From NCBI RefSeq assembly GCF_023715145.1, contig NZ_JAMBNP010000006.1:62001-126000 (forward strand): 64,000 nucleotides of DNA, given 5' to 3'. The notes beneath the pieces are model-generated. The model was given only the letters and a program-made list of their open reading frames with translations, did no database searches and had not been told where the DNA came from. Source of the DNA: Paenibacillus glycanilyticus. Lineage in GTDB: Bacteria > Bacillota > Bacilli > Paenibacillales > Paenibacillaceae. The translations under genes were made by a program, and so were the position numbers. Below are positions 35,694-43,772 of the stretch, piece by piece (positions within the stretch are counted from its first letter, which is position 1; every line of letters begins with the position of its first letter).

Positions 35694-37589
35694 TTAACGG
35701 TTCAGAAGGCTTCCGACATACCGCAGCAGCTCATTTGCGCACACCGGGCAATAGCCGTGCTCATCAATCAGGCGTTTTGTTACTTCGTTAATGCGCTTCA
35801 GTTGGCTTTCGTCCGGCGTTTTGGTCGAGGTCGTGATTTTCACGATATCCTTCAGGTCGGCGAACAGCTTCTTCTCAACCGCTTCGCGCAGACGCTCGTG
35901 ACTTGTGAAATCGAACTTCTTCCCTTTCCGCGAATACGAGGAAATCCGGATCAGAATTTCTTCGCGGAACGCTTTCTTCGCATTCTCGGACACGCCGATC
36001 TGCTCTTCAATAGACCGCATCAGGCGCTCATCCGGATCCATCTCCTCGCCGGTCAGCGGGTCTTTGATTTTGGCCCAATTGCAATACGATTCAATGTTGT
36101 CGAGATAGTTCTCGAATAAAGTCCGGGCGGACTCTTCAAAGGAATAAACAAACGCCTTTTGAATTTCCTTCTTCGCCAGTCCGTCATACTCTTTGCGCGC
36201 TACCGAGATGAAGTTCAGGTATCTCTCCCGCTCCTCCTTCGTAATCGAAGGATGCTGGTCAAGTCCGTCCTTCAGCGCCCGCAGCACATCCAGAGCATTG
36301 ATACACTGCATATCCTGCTTGATCAGCGCACTCGATATGCGGTTAATAACGTAACGCGGGTCGATACCGGACATGCCCTCTTCAATATACTCGTTTTGCA
36401 TTTCCTTCAGGTCAGCTTCCTTGAAGCCTTCGACCTCTTCCCCGTCGTACATTCTCATTTTCTTCACAAGGTCCATGCCTTGCTTCTTCGTTTCCTTCAG
36501 GCGGGTAAGTATGGAGAAGATAGCCGCTGATTTCAAGGAATGCGGTGCGATGTGAATATGCTTCATATCGCTTTGGCCGATCAGCTTCGTGTAAATCTTC
36601 TCTTCCTCAGACACTTTGAGGTTGTATGGAATTGGCATTACAATCATACGCGATTGAAGCGCCTCGTTCTTCTTATTGCTGATAAACGACTTATACTCGG
36701 ATTCGTTCGTATGCGCAATAATCAGCTCGTCGGCCGAGATAAGCGCAAACCTGCCCGCTTTGAAATTCCCCTCCTGCGTCAGCGAGAGCAGGTTCCACAG
36801 GAACTTCTCATCGCATTTCAGCATCTCCTGGAATTCCATCAGCCCCCTGTTCGCCTTGTTCAGCTCGCCGTCGAACCGGTAGGCGCGAGGATCGGATTCC
36901 GAACCAAACTCCGTAATCGTCGAGAAGTCGATACTGCCTGTCAAGTCGGCAATATCTTGAGACTTCGGATCGGAAGGGCTGAATGTGCCAATCCCCACCC
37001 GGTTCTCCTCGGACACAAGCACGCGTTCAACGATAACATTCTCGATATCCCCGTCATATTCAACCCGTAGCCTCATTTGGCAAGAAGGGCACAAGTTCCC
37101 TTCAATGCGGACACCTAGCTCCTTCTCAATCTCTGGACGAAGCTCATGCGGGATCAAATGCAGCGGCTCTTCATGCATCGGGCAGCCTTTAATCGCGAAT
37201 ACAGCACCACGCTCTGTTCTGGAGAATCGCTCCAGCCCTTTCTTGAGCATCGTTACAATGGTTGATTTGCCGCCGCTGACTGGTCCCATCAGGAGCAGGA
37301 TCCTTTTACGGACATCCAGCCTTCTTGCCGCCGAATGGAAGTATTCTTCCACCAGCTTCTCTACAGCCCGGTCGAGCCCGAATATTTCCTGCTCGAAGAA
37401 CTTGTAGCGCTTCCTTCCGTTATTGTCCTCTACTCCAAAGGATTCAATCATCTCATAGACGCGCGCGTGCGCAGTCATGGCCGGGGTTGGGTCCTCTCTG
37501 AGCAATTGAATATACTCTCTGAAAGACCCCGTCCATGCAAGCTTCTCACTCTCTGTCTGATACTCCGATATTCGCTTGAAAATGTCCAT
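35694..37589 (-). CDS. prkA: PrkA family AAA+ protein / serine protein kinase
   Basis: A 631-aa PrkA homologue. The N-terminal AAA-type domain has a Walker A-like GPVSGGKST (102-110) after the opening MDIFKRISEYQTESEKLAW. A central CPMHEEPLH segment and a CPSCQMR pair follow, and the C-terminal PrkA domain runs to CPVCANELLRYVGS. The length is normal. In Bacillus PrkA belongs to the mother-cell sporulation programme and has been described both as a kinase and as an AAA+ protease-like protein, so its biochemical activity is not settled. spoVR, a frequent genomic partner, is 10 kb away; the third partner (YhbH/YeaH) is not in the window. Confidence 0.96.
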   Translation of the reverse strand: MDIFKRISEYQTESEKLAWTGSFREYIQLLREDPTPAMTAHARVYEMIESFGVEDNNGRKRYKFFEQEIFGLDRAVEKLVEEYFHSAARRLDVRKRILLLMGPVSGGKSTIVTMLKKGLERFSRTERGAVFAIKGCPMHEEPLHLIPHELRPEIEKELGVRIEGNLCPSCQMRLRVEYDGDIENVIVERVLVSEENRVGIGTFSPSDPKSQDIADLTGSIDFSTITEFGSESDPRAYRFDGELNKANRGLMEFQEMLKCDEKFLWNLLSLTQEGNFKAGRFALISADELIIAHTNESEYKSFISNKKNEALQSRMIVMPIPYNLKVSEEEKIYTKLIGQSDMKHIHIAPHSLKSAAIFSILTRLKETKKQGMDLVKKMRMYDGEEVEGFKEADLKEMQNEYIEEGMSGIDPRYVINRISSALIKQDMQCINALDVLRALKDGLDQHPSITKEERERYLNFISVARKEYDGLAKKEIQKAFVYSFEESARTLFENYLDNIESYCNWAKIKDPLTGEEMDPDERLMRSIEEQIGVSENAKKAFREEILIRISSYSRKGKKFDFTSHERLREAVEKKLFADLKDIVKITTSTKTPDESQLKRINEVTKRLIDEHGYCPVCANELLRYVGSLLNR

Positions 37590-37769
37590 GCCGTGCCTCC
37601 TCCCATCGCTTCCGCAATCCGCTCGTTTTCATTCCGCCCGGGATTATCTCTACATCATTGATCGTGTGGACCAACTTTTTTACTGAAGTATTACAATCCT
37701 ATGCTTAGTTATGTAGGAAATTGACCACTATTTTAGTCGGCAATCCGGCAAATAACGACAAGCATTTGC

Positions 37770-37775
37770 TATAAT
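37770..37775 (+). promoter_or_regulatory. extended -10 promoter of the DUF2161 gene
   Basis: TGCTATAAT is an extended -10 (TGN plus TATAAT), 25 bp before the ATG. The -35 region is weak (GGCAAA at 17 bp), which the TGN motif can offset. Confidence 0.5.
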
Positions 37776-37799
37776 GATGGGAGAAAGAGGGGAATTAAC

Positions 37800-38591
37800 A
37801 TGGCGGTTAACAAGGAAGAGGAGCTGTATAGCCCCATCAAAACCTATTACGAAAAGCAGGGCTTCACTGTAAAAAGCGAGGTTCTTCACTGCGATCTTGT
37901 AGCGATGAAACCCGATGGAAGCGAAGCGGTTGTTGTCGAAATGAAAAAAACGTTCAACCTCGCTCTGCTGCTGCAGGGGATTGAACGTTTGCGCATAAAT
38001 GATCAAGTTGTGCTCGCCGTGGAGCGCAACCGCAAGAAAAGCGGGGCTCATAACCAGCGCTTCAGCGATATTACGGAGCTGTGCCGGATGCTTGGTCTCG
38101 GCCTGATGACCGTTACCTTCTTCAAGACCAAAGCTCCGCTTATCGAGATGCTGTGCGAGCCCGGCGAAATGCCAAAGCGCGGCATTCGCAGAACCCGCCA
38201 GGCGCGGCTGCTTAGGGAATTCCGGGAGCGCAGCGGCGATTACAATGTGGGCGGCAGCACCGGCCGGAAGCTCGTCACCGCCTACCGGGAGAAAGCGCTT
38301 CGCGGTGCCTATGCCATGCAGCAAGCCGGCATTTTGTCTCCAAGCCAGCTGGCGGCGCTGACCGGCAATCCGCAAAGCGCATCCATGCTGCGCAGCAATT
38401 ATTATGGCTGGTTCGAGAAGGTTGGACGCGGCCAATATCATTTAACGGCAGCCGGAGTTTTGGCTTTAAGCGAATACGAAGAAGTTATCGCCGAATGGAA
38501 AGAGACTTTCACCCTCCCGCCGGCCCCCGAACCAAAAGCACCTAAACGATCGAATGGCAAGAAAAACTCATCCGTTAACTACGTGCAGTAA
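37800..38591 (+). CDS. DUF2161 family PD-(D/E)XK nuclease-like protein
   Basis: A 263-aa protein whose N-terminal third has the PD-(D/E)XK nuclease pattern: D32 in LHCDLVAM and E47-x-K49 in VVVEMKK, plus an early acidic/Lys helix. The middle contains a basic stretch (RGIRRTRQARLLREFRER) and the C-terminal part looks like a helical, possibly winged-helix module (AGILSPSQLAALTG). Family members are annotated as putative phosphodiesterases; the substrate is unknown. Its last 17 bp overlap the convergent aminotransferase gene, and the C-terminal tail is Pro/Lys-rich. Confidence 0.83.
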   Translation: MAVNKEEELYSPIKTYYEKQGFTVKSEVLHCDLVAMKPDGSEAVVVEMKKTFNLALLLQGIERLRINDQVVLAVERNRKKSGAHNQRFSDITELCRMLGLGLMTVTFFKTKAPLIEMLCEPGEMPKRGIRRTRQARLLREFRERSGDYNVGGSTGRKLVTAYREKALRGAYAMQQAGILSPSQLAALTGNPQSASMLRSNYYGWFEKVGRGQYHLTAAGVLALSEYEEVIAEWKETFTLPPAPEPKAPKRSNGKKNSSVNYVQ

Positions 38592-39771
38592 ACTCACGAA
38601 TCGCTTCAGCCAAGCGCTCAACGCCAAGCACCGTCCTCACGCCTTTATTATGGGTGAAATTAAGCCGGGCGGTGTTGCGCTTTGGATCATAAGCGTAAAA
38701 GGCGCTGCCCGGCACGAAGGCTACGCCCTTCGATACGGCAGCCCGCAGCAGGACTTCCGCATCCAGTCCGCGCGGAAGCTCTACCCAGAGGAACATGCCT
38801 CCCTTTGGCTCAATCCAATGAAGGCCTTCAATATTCTGCGCCTTAATCAGATTCTGCATCTCGCGCATCCGCTCTCCATACGATTCGGAAATGACCCGGA
38901 TGTGATCATCAAGCGGGAAGTGAGCCAGCAGCTGGCTTAATATTTGCTGGTCCATCGTGCTGGATTGCAAATCCGCAGCCTGCTTTGCTTTTGCAAGCAT
39001 TTTTATGACACGGACATCGCCAATCGCCCAGCCGGTACGAAGCGCAGGGGCAACCGTCTTCGAGAACGTGCTTGTATAAATAACGCCACCGCTTCCCAGC
39101 TGCTGATCAAGAGCAAACAACGTCGGGTATGTAGCCTTCTCCTCATATTTCAATTCACCATAAGGATCATCTTCAATAATAGGCACTTGATGGCTGACAC
39201 AGATTTGAAGGAGCTGCTGTCTTCTCTCCAGACTCCAGACATTCCCGGTCGGATTGCCAAAGGTCGGCACGGCATACATAAACTTTGGTTTATGTTGGCG
39301 AACCAGACGCTCCACATCCTCCGGAATCATGCCATGCTCGTCACTTTCCGCCGCGATAACCTTGAGTCCATGCAGCTCAAATACCTGGAGGCAGGCCAAA
39401 TAGGTCGGACGCTCAACAAGCACCGTATCCCCCGGCTCGGTTAGCACCTGCACTAACAGGCTGATCGCCTGCTGGGAGCCTGTTGTAATGATCATTTCCT
39501 CAGGGGTCACATTCATTCCCTTCTGAGCCATGCGGATACACAACTGCTCGCGCAGCGGGAGATAACCCTCCGTCAGACCATACTGCAGGGCACTTGCTCC
39601 CGCCGAGATCGCACGGTCGGCCGCTTCTCTTACGGCCTGTACTGGAAATAACTCTTCTGCCGGCAGCCCGCCGGCGAAAGAAACGATATCCGAGCCTTGC
39701 GTCAGCTTCAGAATATCCCTTACGACCGAGGACTTCACCTGCGTCATTCTGGATGCAAAACGAAATTCCAT
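38575..39771 (-). CDS. PLP-dependent aminotransferase, class I/II
   Basis: A 398-aa fold-type I aminotransferase of the LysN/2-aminoadipate or aromatic/branched-chain group (opening RMTQVKSSVVRDILKLTQ, then ISFAGGLP-like SFAGGLPAEELFP). The PLP-binding lysine is K238 in YTSTFSKTVAPALRTGW; NPTG (173-176), the DDPYGEL loop and the C-terminal ARLNFTH arginine complete the site. The exact amino donor cannot be set. Start at 39771 (MEFRFASRMT) has GGGAGGAG upstream; the ATG seven codons earlier lies before that binding site. Convergent overlap of 17 bp with the DUF2161 gene. Confidence 0.9.
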   Translation of the reverse strand: MEFRFASRMTQVKSSVVRDILKLTQGSDIVSFAGGLPAEELFPVQAVREAADRAISAGASALQYGLTEGYLPLREQLCIRMAQKGMNVTPEEMIITTGSQQAISLLVQVLTEPGDTVLVERPTYLACLQVFELHGLKVIAAESDEHGMIPEDVERLVRQHKPKFMYAVPTFGNPTGNVWSLERRQQLLQICVSHQVPIIEDDPYGELKYEEKATYPTLFALDQQLGSGGVIYTSTFSKTVAPALRTGWAIGDVRVIKMLAKAKQAADLQSSTMDQQILSQLLAHFPLDDHIRVISESYGERMREMQNLIKAQNIEGLHWIEPKGGMFLWVELPRGLDAEVLLRAAVSKGVAFVPGSAFYAYDPKRNTARLNFTHNKGVRTVLGVERLAEAIREFTARS

Positions 39772-39889
39772 TTTTACCGTCTCCTCCCACATTTATAGCC
39801 ATGATTTGTACTGCCATTATTGTCGCATAATAGAAAGAATCCATGCAATAAAACTCGCTTTAAACGTTTTCTTTTTCCTAAAGCTTGGT

Positions 39890-39895
39890 TATAAT
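39890..39895 (+). promoter_or_regulatory. -10 element of the 32-aa peptide gene
   Basis: TATAAT 29 bp before the ATG at 39925, with a poor -35 (TTTTCT at 17 bp). Confidence 0.45.
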
Positions 39896-39924
39896 GAAGC
39901 TAGCATATCGGAGGTGTCCACACA

Positions 39925-40023
39925 ATGTCTATTACTTTCGTTATTGTTATGACAGTCTTTATTTTGTTCCTGACTGCCATCTTGACGTCTTCGTATAACG
40001 ACGACAAGACAAAAGGCCTTTAA
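39925..40023 (+). CDS. small single-span membrane peptide (32 aa)
   Basis: A 32-codon ORF with its own -10 box, a GGAGGT binding site 9 nt before ATG and a terminator 9 bp after the stop. The product starts MSITFVIVMTV, continues as one hydrophobic helix (about 4-21) and ends in a charged tail SSYNDDKTKGL. No name recognised. The complete expression signals make a real gene likely; small membrane peptides often modulate larger membrane complexes, but nothing here shows a partner. Confidence 0.6.
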   Translation: MSITFVIVMTVFILFLTAILTSSYNDDKTKGL

Positions 40024-40031
40024 TAAGGCCA

Positions 40032-40083
40032 AAAAAAGAAGCCTCTCCTGTAGCGTTGACGCGTAGGAGAAGCTTCTTTTTTT
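40032..40083. terminator. bidirectional terminator between the 32-aa peptide and abrB-like genes
   Basis: AAAAAAGAAGC with TCTCCT pairs with AGGAGA and GCTTCTTTTTT across a GTAGCGTTGACGCGT loop. Runs of A and T on either side fit termination in both directions. Confidence 0.85.
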
Positions 40084-40126
40084 ATACACGGTATGTTTTA
40101 TTAGTGCTGTTATGGATGATTTCCGA

Positions 40127-40378
40127 TTAACGGTTCTGAAGCTGTCCCATCTCATGCATGCACGGCTCGCACAAATAACGGTCCTTGAATTCCTTCACAT
40201 CTTCCATAGATCCGCAGAACACGCATCTTGGACGATAGCGTTCCAATATAATATGGTCGCCTTGCACTAAAATCTCAACAGGATCCCCCTCATTCATTTG
40301 ATACCGTTTACGAAGTGATTTAGGAAGGACAATACGTCCGAGTTGATCCACCTTTCTAACCACACCTGCTGGTTTCAT
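40127..40378 (-). CDS. AbrB/SpoVT-type transition-state regulator with zinc-ribbon tail
   Basis: An 83-aa DNA-binding protein. The swapped-hairpin AbrB domain is at 1-48 (VVRKVDQLGRIVLPKSLRKR, then GDPVEILVQGDHIILERY). Instead of the AbrB C-terminal dimerisation domain, it ends in a CxxC...CxxC unit (CVFCGS and CEPCMHEM), a likely zinc ribbon. AbrB-type proteins repress stationary-phase and sporulation genes in growing cells. The start has AAGGTG upstream. Being a short two-part protein, it may be specialised relative to canonical AbrB. Confidence 0.87.
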   Translation of the reverse strand: MKPAGVVRKVDQLGRIVLPKSLRKRYQMNEGDPVEILVQGDHIILERYRPRCVFCGSMEDVKEFKDRYLCEPCMHEMGQLQNR

Positions 40379-40501
40379 CTCTTCACCTTCTTTTGTGTCT
40401 GGATTTGTAAGCTAACTCTGTGAAAACATTGCACAATAGACTTTCGATGGTCGCTCACGAATTCCTTCCCAATCAAGGATAATCCTTAATATCATGCAAA
40501 T

Positions 40502-40966
40502 TCAGTCCATACCTGGGAACTGATTCTGGCGCAAAGCCTCGTACACGATAATAGCCGCCGAATTCGAAAGGTTCAGCGATCTGACGTCACCCGTCATCGG
40601 CATCCGCATGCAAGTATCCAGATTCGCGTCAATCAGCTCCTGCGGAAGTCCCTTTGTTTCTTTCCCGAATACGAAGAAATCTCCGTCCCGGAAATCAAAC
40701 TCCGTATACACTTTACTCGCTCTTGTACTTGCATAAAAGAATCTTCCGTCAGGATTTGCATCCTGCAGCTCCTTGAAGGAATCATGATATTCCACATGAA
40801 CGGCATGCCAATAATCCAGACCCGCGCGCTTAAGAGTGCGGTCATCGGTCTGGAAGCCAAGAGGGCGGACAAGATGAAGATGTGCACCCGTTGCTGCGCA
40901 GGTGCGTGCGATATTGCCCGTGTTTGCAGGAATTTCCGGTTCAACCAATACGATATGAAAAGCCAT
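40502..40966 (-). CDS. trmL: tRNA (cytidine(34)-2'-O)-methyltransferase
   Basis: A 154-aa SPOUT-class methyltransferase that methylates the ribose of the wobble base in tRNA-Leu isoacceptors. Family motifs: VLVEPEIPANTGNIART at the N terminus, FGKETKGLP in the middle and MTGDVRSLNLSNSAAIIVYE, which forms the knotted AdoMet site. I start at 40966 (MAFHIVLVE), where GAGGT lies 9 nt upstream; the frame runs 12 codons further but without family similarity. Single gene. Confidence 0.92.
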   Translation of the reverse strand: MAFHIVLVEPEIPANTGNIARTCAATGAHLHLVRPLGFQTDDRTLKRAGLDYWHAVHVEYHDSFKELQDANPDGRFFYASTRASKVYTEFDFRDGDFFVFGKETKGLPQELIDANLDTCMRMPMTGDVRSLNLSNSAAIIVYEALRQNQFPGMD

Positions 40967-41041
40967 AACTGTACTTACCTCACATTCTATGTCATTATAC
41001 ACGATTCATTGCGTTGCCGCATCAGTGCTTGGGAGACAATT

Positions 41042-41080
41042 TTTACATTAGGTTAACGTACTCTTAATCTCCGCATAAAT
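41042..41080 (+). promoter_or_regulatory. PhoP-box-like tandem repeats
   Basis: Four hexamers, TTTACA (41042), TTAACG (41053), TTAATC (41064) and ATAAAT (41075), sit at an exact 11-bp period. This is the spacing and approximate sequence of PhoP boxes (TTAACA-like, about 5-bp spacers). A CATAAT element (41090-41095) follows as a possible -10 for the response-regulator gene. Confidence 0.5.
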
Positions 41081-41133
41081 TTTGCCCTTCATAATGAAGA
41101 CATCATGTAGGAGGCAAAAGGAGAATAGATACG

Positions 41134-41850
41134 ATGAAAAAGAAAATATTGGTCGTCGATGACGAGCCTTCCATCTCCATGCTTATCGAATTTAATTTGA
41201 AGCTCGCCGGTTATGATGTCCGGTGCGTAAGCGATGGCGAGGCCGTATTCGAGATGTTAAAGCCGTTCCGTCCTGACCTGATCGTACTTGACTTGATGCT
41301 TCCGAAGATGGATGGTATTCAAGTATGCCGTGAGTTGCGCAAACAAAGCAATGCCGTACCAATCGTCATGCTCACCGCCCTGCAGGATGTTACAGACAAA
41401 ATCGCCGGGCTCGATAACGGGGCCGACGATTATATGACGAAGCCATTTAGCCCGCAAGAGCTGATTTCCCGTATTCAAGCGATATTCCGCCGCATTCAAT
41501 CCCTGCCGGGTCAAGCCGAATCCACCACGTTCGATATTGGCCGATTAACGGTACGTCCTGAACAACGCGAAGTATTGATTGATGGCAGAACCATTGAATT
41601 GACACCTAAAGAATTTGAGCTTCTTCTCTTCTTATGTAAGCATAGAGGCAAAGTATTAAGCCGTCAGCAGCTCCTGCATGGAGTATGGGATTACCATTTC
41701 CTCGGCGATACGCGGATCGTTGACGTTCATATCAGCCATCTTCGAGATAAAATCGAGCAAAACGCAAGAACTCCCGAATATATTATGACAGTCCGCAACG
41801 TCGGCTACAAGCTTAACGCCCCTAATATGGCCGATTCTTCGCTGGCATAA
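41134..41850 (+). CDS. PhoP-like OmpR-family response regulator, no adjacent kinase
   Basis: A 238-aa response regulator. Receiver domain: VVDDE, phosphoacceptor in LIVLDLMLPKMDG, and DYMTKPFSPQE. The winged helix contains LTPKEFELLLFL and DTRIVDVHISHLRDKIE, close to Bacillus PhoP over the recognition region and of the same length. No histidine kinase gene is adjacent (the next genes are trmL and serC), so it is an orphan in this window. AAAGGAGA precedes the ATG. The tandem hexamers upstream suggest autoregulation. Naming it phoP would need the phosphate-regulon kinase to be located elsewhere. Confidence 0.88.
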   Translation: MKKKILVVDDEPSISMLIEFNLKLAGYDVRCVSDGEAVFEMLKPFRPDLIVLDLMLPKMDGIQVCRELRKQSNAVPIVMLTALQDVTDKIAGLDNGADDYMTKPFSPQELISRIQAIFRRIQSLPGQAESTTFDIGRLTVRPEQREVLIDGRTIELTPKEFELLLFLCKHRGKVLSRQQLLHGVWDYHFLGDTRIVDVHISHLRDKIEQNARTPEYIMTVRNVGYKLNAPNMADSSLA

Positions 41851-41865
41851 ACGCTTCTAAAGATG

Positions 41866-41904
41866 AAGACCGCCTTTCCGTAATGGAAATGGCGGTCTTT
41901 GTTG
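41866..41904. terminator. terminator between response regulator and serC
   Basis: AAGACCGCC with TTTCC pairs with GGAAA and GGCGGTCTT (41866-41900). Placed between convergent stops and usable for both. Confidence 0.82.
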
Positions 41905-41909
41905 ATTTC

Positions 41910-42998
41910 TTAGCCGTTGCGGCGCTGGAAATCAGCCATAAATTCAGCAAGCGCTTTGCAGCTCTCGAGAGGAACCGCATTGTACGTCGACGCCCGCAGA
42001 CCGCCAACATCGCGGTGGCCCTTCAGGCCAACAAAGCCGTTTTGCTCCGATTCCTTCACGAACTGCTTTTCCAGCTCTTCGCTTTGCATGCGGAAGGTGA
42101 TGTTCATAAGCGAACGGCTGTCCGTATGCGCGCATCCGATGTAGAAACCGTTGCTTTGATCGATCTTGTCGTAGATCAGCTTTGTTTTGTCGCGGTTGAA
42201 CTGCTCGACTGCTGCAACTCCGCCTTTTTCTTTAATCCATTTCAGTACCAGGTTAACCATATATACCGAGAAGGACGGCGGCGTATTGTAAAGCGAGTTG
42301 TTCTTCGTATGGGTATCGTAACGGAAAATAGCCGGAATTGTTTTTGGACTTTCCGCAACCAGGTCATTACGAACGATAACAACCGTTACGCCGGAAGGTC
42401 CAAGATTTTTTTGCGCGCCGGCATAGATAAGACCAAATTTGTTAATATCAATAGGACGGCTCAGAATATCGCTCGACATATCTGCTACGAGCGGTACATG
42501 GCCAAGGTTCGTCGGGAACTCCTGGAACTGGGTGCCTCCGATTGTTTCATTGGAAGTCATATGAAGGTAAGCCGCATTGTCTGGAACGATAAATTCATTC
42601 ACGTTTGGCATACGCATATATTTGTCGTTTTCTGACGAAGCAGCAACTAAGGTCTCGCCGACAAGTTTCGCTTCCTTCAGTGCTTTGTCCGCCCATGCGC
42701 CAGTCTTGACGTACGCGCCAACACGGCCCGGGGAAAGAAGGTTCATCGGAATCATGGCAAACTGCTGGCTAGCGCCGCCTTGAAGGAACAATACATGATA
42801 GTTATCCGGAATACCGAACAATTCGCGCATGAGGGCTTGTGACTCGTTGTTCACTTGCTCATACAGTGCGCTGCGGTGCGACATTTCCATGATGGACATC
42901 CCTGCGCCCTGATATTCGACAAATTGCTCCTGTGCCTGCTGCAGCACCTCAAGCGGCAAAGCGGCCGGTCCTGCATTGAAATTATAGGCTCGTTTCAT
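41910..42998 (-). CDS. serC: phosphoserine aminotransferase
   Basis: A 362-aa class V PLP aminotransferase converting 3-phosphohydroxypyruvate and glutamate to phosphoserine in serine synthesis (also acting in pyridoxine synthesis in some bacteria). Opening YNFNAGPAALPLEVLQQAQ and FLQGGASQQFAMIPMNL are diagnostic; the PLP lysine is in YAGAQKNLGPSGVTVV. Length is standard. AAGGTGGG precedes the start. Single gene. Confidence 0.97.
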   Translation of the reverse strand: MKRAYNFNAGPAALPLEVLQQAQEQFVEYQGAGMSIMEMSHRSALYEQVNNESQALMRELFGIPDNYHVLFLQGGASQQFAMIPMNLLSPGRVGAYVKTGAWADKALKEAKLVGETLVAASSENDKYMRMPNVNEFIVPDNAAYLHMTSNETIGGTQFQEFPTNLGHVPLVADMSSDILSRPIDINKFGLIYAGAQKNLGPSGVTVVIVRNDLVAESPKTIPAIFRYDTHTKNNSLYNTPPSFSVYMVNLVLKWIKEKGGVAAVEQFNRDKTKLIYDKIDQSNGFYIGCAHTDSRSLMNITFRMQSEELEKQFVKESEQNGFVGLKGHRDVGGLRASTYNAVPLESCKALAEFMADFQRRNG

Positions 42999-43145
42999 TT
43001 CCGTTACCCACCTTTTGTTTTTGTTAAAATTAAAAGAAAGTACAAGTTTTCTTGCATGATATTGATTATGATAGCAATTTTACAGGCTTCCTTCAAGTAC
43101 ATTTACATAATGTTAGTGACAAAAAGTCGAACGGAGAACAAACAT

Positions 43146-43724
43146 ATGGCTGAAAATATTCGGATTTTCACCGCTATATCCATTCCTGAAAACATTACCG
43201 GACAAATCGTTAGCCAATTGCCCAATTGGAAATCGCAGCTGCCCTTTCAGCGGTGGGTAGATCCGAGGGATGTCCACATTACGCTTCATTTCATTGGCGA
43301 CATGCCCTTCTCCTCGATTCCGGCGATCCAGGCTGCGATGCAGGAGACCGCTTCCCGATCATCCGCCTTCTCATTGGAGGTGTCGGAATTAGGCAGCTTT
43401 GGCCGCGAAGCTCAGCCCTCGGTCTTATGGCTTGGCCTTAAGAATTTAACTGATGAGCTTGTGCTGCTCCACCAATTACTCGGACACTCCCTTCACTCTG
43501 CCGTTGGCTATACGCCGGAGAAACGTCCCTACCGGCCGCATATCACCTTGGCTAGAAAATACACAGCGGCTCATCCTTATACAGCCGAGCGGCTTCAGGA
43601 GCTCTCCAGCAGCTTTCTACAGCATCAGACAGCGTTCGACGTCAGCAGCATAACTCTGTATCGCACGCGTTTAGGCCAAAGTCCTATGTATGAACCGCTC
43701 GCTGTTGCAGCATTCGACAAATAA
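43146..43724 (+). CDS. thpR: RNA 2',3'-cyclic phosphodiesterase
   Basis: A 192-aa protein of the 2H phosphoesterase superfamily (ThpR/LigT), which opens 2',3'-cyclic phosphates on RNA ends. The two catalytic H-x-T-x motifs are H44-I-T46-L and H132-I-T134-L, at the usual distance. The start at 43146 (MAENIRIFTAISIPE) has a GGAGA site; the frame extends upstream but without homology. Single gene in front of the convergent glnA. Confidence 0.92.
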   Translation: MAENIRIFTAISIPENITGQIVSQLPNWKSQLPFQRWVDPRDVHITLHFIGDMPFSSIPAIQAAMQETASRSSAFSLEVSELGSFGREAQPSVLWLGLKNLTDELVLLHQLLGHSLHSAVGYTPEKRPYRPHITLARKYTAAHPYTAERLQELSSSFLQHQTAFDVSSITLYRTRLGQSPMYEPLAVAAFDK

Positions 43725-43772
43725 AAAGCGGACCCCCGCATGGGAGCCCGCTTGAATAAGTGCGTTTCGAAA

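Noticed and set aside
39857..39872. cre-like sequence (TTTAAACGTTTTCTT) between the aminotransferase and 32-aa genes
   Set aside because: Two mismatches to the CcpA consensus and no carbon-catabolic gene adjacent.
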